Shown: positions 9,376-19,500 of the stretch, piece by piece
Position numbering within the stretch: position 1 is the first letter of the stretch
Layout of the letters: the number at the start of each line of letters is the position of its first letter
Assembly (NCBI RefSeq): GCF_035046505.1
Contig: NC_089822.1
Span: 271,889,054 to 271,953,053, forward strand
DNA: 64,000 nucleotides
Direction: 5' to 3'
Origin: Tiliqua scincoides
Lineage: Eukaryota > Chordata > Lepidosauria > Squamata > Scincidae
Notes under the pieces: generated by a model
Databases searched by the model: none
Told to the model about the DNA's origin: nothing
Seen by the model: the letters and a program-made list of their open reading frames with translations, nothing else
Position numbers and translations under genes: made by a program

Positions 9376-10460
9376 GCTGACGCGGGCCGACCCTTTTCTG
9401 TAGGCGAAGGGGCAAGAAGGTCAGGCGGGGGAAGCACAAGGCGGCAGGCGCCAGGCGGGTGCCTGGCCTGCAAAACACGGGGCCACGGGTTCAAATCCCA
9501 CCATCAGGAGAAGGTAAAACCTGCTGGCTGCCGAAGGGAACTAAGAAGAGAGTCCCTCCCTCCCGCCTCCCTTCTCTGACCCGGGACAGCGGCTGGCAGG
9601 GGCTGAGGCCCTTGCAAAGCTAGCCTCTGAGCATGCACAGAGCGCACACTCCACAGTGCGCCACGAGAGGCGCTCCAGGGGCGTGCAGGGCGGGGGCGGG
9701 GCCTATCAGCCGGGGCAGCCCTCCTCGAGGAGCCCCCTTGCGGCGGGCCACTCTGCACATGCTCGGGACACTCGCGGGCCGGCGCGCGTGCGCCCCTGGC
9801 CCCCTCGCTCCTCCCCCGAGAGGGCGAGGGCACCTCTGAGCGAGTGCAGAGCGCCAGCTCCGGCGCGGCGCAGGCCCCATCCCTCCCTCCCTCCTCCCCT
9901 CCGTCCCGCGATGCTCCGCGCAGGCGCCTCTTCCTCCGCCGCCTCCTCACCGGCCTCGGGGCTCCGGGCCTGGCGGCTCCGCTCGGACTGCTGGGCGGCC
10001 TCGGGACGGCGTTAAAGGCGCAGCCCCCCGCCGCCTCGCCTTTAAGGCGCCGCCGCCCGCCCGGCGCGGTTTTCGCCCTCCGACCTGCGCGCCGCCGGGT
10101 ACGCCTCGGTCTCCAAGGCGCATGCGCCGCGGCAGGCCGCGCTTAAAGGCGCCGCCTCCGCCCCTTTAAGGGCAGCCCTTTCTGTCGGAGGACTCGTCTT
10201 CGGGGCGGGCTCGCGCAGGCGAGGCTGCCTCTGAGCGCGTGCAAAGCGCCTCCGGGCAGCCGGCGCGGCCTCTGCGTCCGAGCCCTTCCGCGACCGCAGC
10301 CCCGGGGTGGGCCGGCCGGCCGGCGCTCCCGCGGGTGGCGGGGCCTTTCCGAGATGCGGTCCAGGCGCCCCCGAGGCTGCCCCGCGGCCCGCAGACGCTC
10401 CGCCCGCCCGCCCGCCGGCCCGGGAGGGAAAGACGCGCCTGACGCAGCCAGTACAGAAAA
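9376..10460. other. ZBTB22 upstream CpG island and ZBTB22-DAXX spacer
   Basis: CpG-dense promoter-like DNA. It contains an NRF1-type palindrome GGCGCATGCGCC at 10117-10128, four short TTTAA boxes in GC-rich context (about 10013, 10040, 10142, 10164), and three related blocks of the form CTCTGAGC...TGCA...AGCGC near 9625, 9836 and 10231. The ZBTB22 start site probably lies here. Large overlapping GC-rich frames are not credible genes. Confidence 0.5.
10117..10128. promoter_or_regulatory. NRF1-like palindromic site
   Basis: GGCGCATGCGCC matches the nuclear respiratory factor 1 consensus (YGCGCAYGCGCR) in the CpG island upstream of ZBTB22. Motif match only. Confidence 0.45.
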
Positions 10461-10463
10461 ATA

Positions 10464-10469
10464 TTTATT
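10464..10469 (-). terminator. DAXX polyadenylation signal
   Basis: AATAAA on the minus strand, about 50 bp after the DAXX stop codon. Confidence 0.8.
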
Positions 10470-10517
10470 GGTGCCGGTTCTCCAGCGAGCAGCCCGGCCC
10501 CCCGCGCTCCTCCGGCG

Positions 10518-13500
10518 CTAGTCGGAGTCCGAGAGCACGATGATCTCCTCCGGGTCGCACTGCGTCGCCACGCTGGCCTGCGGAGAGCAGAGGAGGCCGT
10601 CGGCGCCCAGCCCAGCCCAGCCCGACCCCAGGCAGGCTGTCGCCACTCCCGCGGCAGGGAGTTCCACAGGCCCAGGACGCCCTGCTGCAGGGACAGCGGC
10701 GGGCCAGGACGTGGCAGCGCAGGGACAAGGCTGCGCCCCCCCAGCAGGGTCCGGCTCGAGCACCCCGCCCTCCACTCACCTTGCAGATCTGGACGAGCTG
10801 TCCCGCTTGCGGACTGCCCTGCGTGCTCGTGACGAGGCCCGGGCTGGGGGAGTCGGCACACGTGGAGTCGGCCATGGGCAGCGGGCTGTGGGGCGAGAGG
10901 GGGCGCAGGAGCGCTTTGCCACAGCCCTCCTCCTCGGACGAGCCCCCGCTGGGCACTTCGATGTAGCTGCTGCAGAAGGGGGACGCTGGTAAGCTGAGAC
11001 CACCACCCCACAGTCCCCCCCCCATGCCGCTTGGCTTACTGGCCCGGCCTCAAGCCTGCTTGAGGAGAACGGGAAGCCACCTTATGTGGGCCACTGAAGC
11101 TAGTTCCGGCTGTGTTGGGGGGGGGGGAGGTTGGCTGGTGCAGCTGAGCACTGACCGCTGGGGCCCTCTGTGGAGACCCTGAGCACATCTTCATCGTGAG
11201 GAGTGCCCCCCTCTCGGGAGGAAAGCACAGGATCAACACACACACACACAGCCCCTCCTGGGTCCACTGTCACTGCCTGGCAGCGGCAATTCCCTCCCTT
11301 CCTCCCCTGAGATGCTGCCACTGCCTGAGACTGAGCTAGTGGGAACCTATCACAGACAGAGCAAGGGCTGTCCAGACAGGGGTGCCCCCGCTGAGCAAGG
11401 GAAGCACCACCGGGCCTGTCCTCTGGGGTGGGGCTGGGATCCTTCCGGCACCAGTCTCTGCTGCCTTACCTCCATCCAGCAGCCAAGGAGGAGACCAACC
11501 CTGCTCCCCTTCCTGCAGCTGCTCCCATGTCAGAAGCTAGTGGGAGGGGAAGACCCCGCCTGGCTTCACCAATTCCATTCACTAGAGACCCCTTTGCTGT
11601 TTCCTGACGGAATTAGGCCTCTAGCCAGCCGCTCACCTCTTGGAGACACTCAGCTCCTGCCGGCCCCGCTTGCTGGGGGGCTGCCCGTTGACTCTGCAGC
11701 TAACGGCGGGGGCCGGCCAGCAGGACCCGCTGTTCTCCAGGGACCGGCTGCGCTTGAGTGGCGGCTGTGCCTTAGGTAGAGAGATGGGGCATTCACCCCC
11801 TTGCTCAGTCAGGCGTGGGGACAAGGGGGGCAGCAGTGGTGGGGAGGGGGGTGGCGTCTCACTGGCCTCCAGGGGCAGGGCTGCCTCAATCTCCAGCAGA
11901 AACTGCTGGGAGGGGGGGCTGCTGAGTACAGGTGGGTTGCCAGGAGGTCTGGGCTCTGGAAGGGGAGGCTGCTTCCCCACTTCCCCCTGGTCTTCCCTCT
12001 CCTCGCTGCCATCATCGTCGTCATCGTCATCTTCCTCCTCCTCCTCCTCATCCAGCTCCTCTTCCGCCGAGGAATCCAGAAGCAGCTCAGGCACTTTCAG
12101 ACCCATGTGCTGGTCAGCCTCAGTCTCATAGGCAGGAGGGTCCCCAGGATCTGTGGGGGGCAGGCAGAGGTCAGGTCCCCCCACACTCTTCCCTAGTCTC
12201 TGCTTTTGATTATTGTTTTTGTTAAACCTGCAGGCATCGCAGGGCAGCTGCTTAGGGCTGCTGGTCTTTCAGTGCTGAGAGCCTTGATGTGAATGTCTGT
12301 ATGAACTTACATCAGACTGTAAGTAAACTTCCTTTCCATCTTAATCTTTGGCCTCTTTTGTGCCTTGGTTTGCAAGCAGCCTGGTAGAAGAACAATTCTT
12401 CTAGCTGACAACCTAACAGTGCCAACAACCAAGGGCCCTGCAGAGAGTGCCAGCAGCAGGAAGGGGCAAATGAGGAGGTGCAGCAAGGAGCTTTTACAAC
12501 CAGGCCCAGGTGCAGAATGTGGCCGTTGCGCCATCTGTTCCCCAGAAGGGGGGAAGGGCGCCCAGTCAGACTGGCAGGATGCCTGGAGCGGGCAGCAGGG
12601 ACATCCTCCTTTAGTCATGACACATGGGACTCCCTGCCGCGAGGCGTGAAGGAAGAGGTCTGTCTTCATGGAGCAAGATGACTCAAAGCCCCCCTCCCCA
12701 CCCCTCTCACCCTACAAAGACATTAGACCCCCACCCACTTCCACACCAAGTGCAGCCTCAAACGCTTCCATCCTGACCAGGTAGCTTAAACCATCTCTTC
12801 CCCCCAATCCCCACTACACCCCCAGGGAAGAGCCAGCACCAATTCTGGCCGCTGCTCCTTCCATACCATGCTTGGGGGGCCCCTGGATTTTGGGGAAAGG
12901 GGCAGGTGGCACTTCTGTGTCCAGGGACCCCCTTCTCCCAGCTGCCCTCCAGGCTTGCCACAGCCCTACCTGGTGCCAGGCCGCCTTCTTCCTCCTCCTC
13001 CCCACCTTCCAAGCTCTTCTCCAGTTCAGCTTCCATGTCTGTCTCTGAAGAAGAGGACTCCTCCTCCTCCTCCTCCTCCTCCTCCTCGTCATGATCCGGT
13101 GGAGAGGTCTCTCTGAAGGTCCTCTCTGGCCCTGAGCCACTCTAGGGAGAAGGAAGTTTCAAATATTTTTTATTCATTTACTTATTGTCCACATTTTTAT
13201 ACCATCCTTCTCCAAGGAAAAAAAGGGGGGCATATAGTTCCCTTCTTTTGTGCTCACAACGCGGTAAGGTAGGTGAGGCTGAGTGAGTGACTGGCCAAAG
13301 GCCACCCAGGCTAATGTCGCCAATGTCACATACTGTCCACTCCCTCGTCCCATCCCTGCTGCTCCCTCCTCCCTTGGCCTCTCTGGCCCACAATGCCTTG
13401 ACTGCCCCAGAGGGTCTCCACCAGTGCCAATCTACACAGCAGCTGCCTACTGTAGCTCAGGCCATGATCTTACTCCCCCACCACTGGTTAAGAAGGAGGG

Positions 13501-16500
13501 GAAGAGAGAGAACCAGTCTCCCCCCTCACCAGCACAAGACCCTAACCCAGACCTGCATGCTCCCCTGAACTGAGCTGAGCGAGAGCCTGCGAAGGGGGAG
13601 GCACACTCCCCGTCCCCCCAGGACAGAGACTCCCATTGCCAGGGCCTCCGAGAAGTCCACTCCATTATTACTTCTGAGGAGATCCAGAGGCAGTAGAGTG
13701 AGGGAAACCCTCACTGAATCAGGCTGTGTACAGGTCTGCCCTTTTAATCCACGGGTTCAGAACCCGTGGATTTAGGAATGACACGATCTCCTGGACTTGT
13801 AACAGGGAGGGCTTTCTGGGAGGCTACACATGGCTGCCCCACCGAGATGTGGGCCACATCTCAGTGGGGCAGCCATGTGTAGCCTCCCAGAAAGCCCTCC
13901 CTGTTACAACCTTGCAGTTTTTCAACAGTGCCCAGAGGTCACATCCTGAGGGCCTGTAAGAGACCCACTCCGGGATCCCATCATCCACAGATTTCACCAT
14001 CCTTGGGGGTTCCTTGACGGGAAACCTGCAGATGCTAAGAGCCAAATGTATAGTTACGCCCTGTCAAGAAGAACCATTTGGTGGGGGCATCCCTGCTTGA
14101 AGCCAGGCCTTGCCTGAAAGGTGTTTGGACAGACTGTTCCAGGAAAGAACAACAAGAAGAGGCCCTTTGTCTTTCTTTCCTTGGCCAACAAAATGCTTCC
14201 TGCTCTGGTCTCAGAGTGGGCGGCTGTGCAAGGAGTGGAGACGGACATCTATGACGTGAGACAGGCCCCCCACCCCTGTGCAGTTCCCTCTCTCTCAGGC
14301 CACCTCTTTTCACCAGGTACAGCCCTAAATCGCCTGAGGATCCTGGACAACAATTCCCTCCTCCCACCCTCACATCCTGCTACGCCACCAACAGAAGGCC
14401 AGTTCAGTCTCCAGTCCCGCCTCCAGGAGGCCACCAGGAAGCTTCTGCCAAGAGGACCCCGTACCTCTCCAGCAGCTGCCCCCACCACCGAATCTGGCTC
14501 CCTGGGCGTAGTTGGCTGCGCTTGTTGAGGGCTGGTGGCACCGCCAGGCCTGGCCTGCCCAGGGCGCCACTCGCCCTCCTCGTTCTTGTCCTGAAGGTCT
14601 ACATAGCGCACCAGCACTTGGTCCAGCCGCTGCACAGCCACTTCCCGATTGTGCCGCAGGCGACGGGCCAGCTCATCATCTGTCAGCGCCGGGTCATTCT
14701 CTGCGGAAGGGAAGGAAGAGGGCCCCAATCAGCCAGGGCAGTGCAGGGCCTGGAGGAGCACACGAGGAGCCTGGCCTGAGCTCAGGGGCTTGCCCAGTGT
14801 ACCTCTCTTCCCCTCGAACGGTGCCCCAACCCCGTTCCCTCTACTCTGGCAGCTGAAGGTGGCCTGGAGAAAAAGCACAGCCTCTGAGGTGGACCCCGAG
14901 TACCGGTACCAGAGCCTGGTTGGCCGCCTTTCTGCTTAGCTGCAGGCTGCCACAAGCCATCCTGCCTTCCACGTCAGGGCAGTTTCCCTCATCAAGTGCT
15001 TCTGCCCCATTTCCTCCCTTTTTATTATTTTATTTTTGGGTCCTGAGTTCTCTGCAGGCTTAGACTTGAAACAGACACACATGCAAAGCAGACCTCTGCA
15101 AGCACAGAAACCCAGCTGCAAACTGCGATCTGCAGCCTGGGCCTCGGAGAAGCACTTGGGGTGGGGGTGCTGCCTTTGAAGACTTCTCAGAAGCTGCAGG
15201 ACAGAGGGGGCCACCCCAGGGAACACCTCCCAGTTGCCACAGGGCTTTGCTTGCCTATTGCCAGGCATCAGGCACAGAACCACAGGCCTATCCAGAGCCT
15301 GACACGTTTCGAGACCCAAGGCCTGAACACTGACCTGCCTGCACACGGGGCATGCTTCTTCTGAGTCCCCACACCAGGTGCCCCCATCAAGTTGTTCCAA
15401 GTTGGCTCGGCTCCAGGACAGGGGAAGCCGACCGCGGTCTGCACCAGCGTCACGCCCCCCCCCCCAGCAGACGGGGCAAAGAGAGAAGGGCCTTCACAGA
15501 CCCTGCTCTGGAGCAGCTGTCAGTCTGAACCAACCCTGCACTTAGGCACATAATGTGGTCCTGTACAGTGGTACCATTGGGGGGGGGAGGGGGGTAATTA
15601 GCTGTATGAACCCTGTACTGCAGCAAACACGGATATTTGTAGACAGTTGCGTTCTTTTGAACTTACCTATTTTATGAAAAATAAGTGCAGCACAGCAAAG
15701 CGGGACTCCTTGTACCCTCACTGTGGCTAAGAATGTATTAAAACACTGGGCGATAGGTTGAGGACCCGGACTCTACTTGACCAGCACTGGAACACATAGT
15801 TCACAGACAACCCCACCAATGGCTACAGCTCTGGGTCCAAGTGGAAGCCACCTGTACAGGCGCTGCGTCTTAATATTTTTATAGGAGGCTTCTTAATGTT
15901 TTGAGATCTCTACATTTTGTATTTAAGTCATGCATTTTTCCTCCCTCTCCCCCCCCCCCAGCAAGGTTATTTTGTCCTTCTCTTCTTTTAATTCACTAAT
16001 AAAGGAGAAGAAAAAGCAGGGTGGGGGGAGAGTCAGGAGGGCTAAAGCTCTGCTCAGGTCAGGCGAAGAAAAGCCAAGAGTGCCTGAGAAAGCAGCAAAG
16101 ACCCAAGTCGCCCTTCGGGAATGAGGCAGAAACACCTGCGTGTTCCAGCCACTCCATCTAGTGAATTTTGACACCTGTGCAGGCCCTCCTACCTTCAACA
16201 CAACACACAGCATTATGGTCTCCAGATTGGCATCCTGGCAGCAACTCTGCATTTCCTTGGATGCCCGCTGGGTCTGGCCGTGGTGCAGAAACCCATTAGA
16301 GCCTGGCCACCGCCAGCCTGGGCTTCCCAGTCTAAGCCTCCCTCACGCTTGCCTCACTTTGCTGCTGCTCATCCACAGAAGCACAGCACCCAGAGCACGA
16401 GAAATCCTGGCAGCACTCCATGCTCCTTTCACCAGGTCCCATCCAGAATGCCACGCCCGGTTCTGGGAACCCCAGTTGAAGGGGGATATTGACCAACTAG

Positions 16501-19500
16501 AGAAGGTCCAGAGGATGGCAACTGGCGGTTGTGTCCTCGGAGGAGAGGCTGAAGGAGTTAGCCAGGATTAGTTTGGAGAAGGGGTGGGGCAGAGGGGACA
16601 TAACTGTCGACAGACATCTCAAGGGCTATCACAAGGAAGATGGAGAAGATTTCTTCTTGGCTGCTCCAAAGAGCAAGACCAGCAGTGGGCCAATGTGTCT
16701 CAGAAGCTGGTGGACTCTCCATCAGAAGTCTGGAAACAGAGGCTAGACAGCCTTCTAGCAGGGTTGCTGCAATTGTGAACTGCCTGCATTTATGGGGGAG
16801 GGGTTGGGCTCAACTATCTCCGAGGAGCTCTTGGACCAATCAGGCAAAACTGATGTCACTAGAAGGCAGCTGCATTGGAGGCCACCTGGAAGACTGGGGG
16901 GGGGAAGGGGTTAACACTGGTTGGTTAACACAGAGAGCACAGAGCCCCAAGCAAAGTGTTCTACCTCCTTCAGCAGCAAATGAACTTGAGGTCTAATTCA
17001 GCTGCCTAATTTTTCATCTTTGCAAAAGGGTCATTCCATGTCATGTGGTCTAGTTTTTGAAAAGTGCCCTGCACAACCATCACAGATTTTAATGAAATTT
17101 TGTGTGTAGCAGTGTAATAATAGTATAATAATGCAGAAGCACTGGGTTTCAGAGCTTTTGGGCGACACATTTTGAGACATACAAAATTATGCAGGGGATG
17201 GACAGAGTGGATAGGGAGATGTTCTTTACACTCTCACATAACACCAGAACCAGGGGACATCCACTAAAATTGAGTGTTGGAAGAGTTCGAACAGACAAGA
17301 GAAAATATTTATTTACTCAGCGTGTGGTTGGTCTGTGGAACTCCTTGCCACAGGATGTGGTGATGGCAACTGGCCTGGACACCTTTAAAAGGGGATTGGA
17401 CAAATTTCTGGAGGAAAAATCCATTATGGGGTACAAGCCATGATGTGTATGCGCAACCTCCTGATTTTAGAAATGGGCTATGTCAGAATGCCAGATGCAA
17501 GGGAGGGCACCAGGATGAGGTCTCTTGTTATCTGGTGTGCTCCCTGGGGCATTTGGTGGGCCGCTGTGAGACACAGGAAGCTGGACTAGATGGGCCTATG
17601 GCCTGATCCAGTGGGGCTGTTCTTATGTTTGGGCGTGGGCACACCCCCCTGTTCTCATCCGAGGCAAACCCTGGTATGTCCTTTGTCCGTGAGAAGCTGG
17701 GAGCCGTGAGGCCCAGTGCAAGGGAAAACACAAGGATGAGTTATAGTATAGATAAGGGTAGCGCTCAATGTGTTTTTGCCTGGGAAAGTGTTTTTTTTTA
17801 TCAGTAGCTGAGAGAAATCTGAGCCTTGTTGTACACTGCTTCAGGAGAACAAAATAAAAAGGCTGAGGGGCGGGCTCTGCAGAAGCAGCCGCTTTTCGCC
17901 CCTGGCACTCAACCTGACACTTTGGCTCCGTGTCTTTTTTTCATCATTGCTTCATTTGTGAGCAAAAAAACCCACTTTTCTACAGGGTTTGAAAAATGCT
18001 CTTTCTAATGAGATTAGTTTAAAAGTGTTTCTAGAAGGTACTGTCCCCAAAATGCCAGCTCACAATATTGAAATATCCCAAGGCCCAAATTCAGTTGCTA
18101 TTGAAAAATAGCAAGGGAGATATTATGTCTCAAAGTTGTCAAAATCTCACAATTGTACTTAACGTGGTCGTAGTGTGGGGATCCAACAAATGACTCTAGC
18201 TCCACAAGTATTCCACCAGCGAACTTAAAACTTTACCAAAGTTCGTTTGGGACACGTGGGACTCTGCACACAAAATTCCATTAAAACACAGGGAGGCCTA
18301 GATCGCTTGACATGGAATGAACCCCAAAGTCATTGAGTGCCAAGAAGCCATTTCAAGAGTTCCACAATGGCCAGAAATTCTACCTCTCTGCTCTTGGCTT
18401 GTGGAGTTCTCACCAGTGATACCCACAACCACCTTTTCTTTTAGAAACTTTGTTTCTTAAAAGTGAAGATAAAGCAGTATTCTTGCTCCCCATGCCCAGC
18501 ATCTCCTGTGCTCCCTCCCGCCCCGCAAACTCCTCCCTCCCAAGAAGGCAGATGCAACTTCTCTCTCCTGACCAGCTTCTCCCCACCTTCTGAGCCTTCA
18601 AAAGCTCTGAAAATTTGATCTTGATTTGTTTCTAAATGGTTGAATACCACAATCAAATGGAAACCTCCCAAACTCACACCAAAGCCACCCAAAAAGAGCA
18701 GGTGAAGCCCAGCAGACAAGATGGGGCACAAGTCTGATTGTTGCTCTCCAAGAGCCAGAGCCTGGTCATGGCCCCGCTCCTTCTCCCCTCCCTGCTCTTT
18801 CAGTCCCAAGTCCCGCAAGGGAACCCTCCTCCGTTTGTGCCATCATGCAGCCTCTTCTCCTCTCAAGGATGCCCTGGTTCTTCTGCTTTCTATCCAAGGA
18901 CCACTTCTGCTTAAGGTAAATTGTACAGCGGTTACTGGCATTACATCATGCCAAAATACACCAACGCCAGCACGTGTGTCCCCAAACAGGGTGGATGTGG
19001 GTGGCCAGGGCATGGGTGCGGTTGACAGACACCATACCCAAAACCGCCTCCAGGTGACAGGCACACCCCAAAGGTTGTGCCTACTTTAGAGCTGAGCTGG
19101 CAATTTAAATACTCATGGGGAAGGAAAACCACTCCCTCTCCAATCTGCTCCTCCCACTGCAGAAGGAAGTTTACAGACTATGCTCTACAGTCAACACCAA
19201 CCACAACTAGGGAGCCACAACTCAGACAACCTGCACGGCCATGTGACGATAGCTTTCTGCCTCACGTCGTGCACTCAAGAGCCATGGAGAAAGGGCACTT
19301 AGCACAGACAGCCTGCTTGCCTCAAAACAGGAACAGCAAACGACTCATCTTCCGGCTCAACTTCCCAGAATGCGCACTGCAGGGATCTGTTCAAGGATAC
19401 CCCCAACCCTAACCCCAACTGGAGCCTCTGCCTCACCATCCCAATGGAGGGGGGGCAAGGCCAACACACCCCTCACCAAGAAGTAACCGGGGGAGGCAAT

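Noticed and set aside
9455-9500. tRNA-like B box (GGTTCAAATCC) upstream of ZBTB22
   Set aside because: No A box and no cloverleaf could be drawn; at most a scrap of a tRNA-derived SINE.
8431-9579. 382-codon plus-strand frame opposite ZBTB22
   Set aside because: Antisense shadow of the ZBTB22 coding exon.
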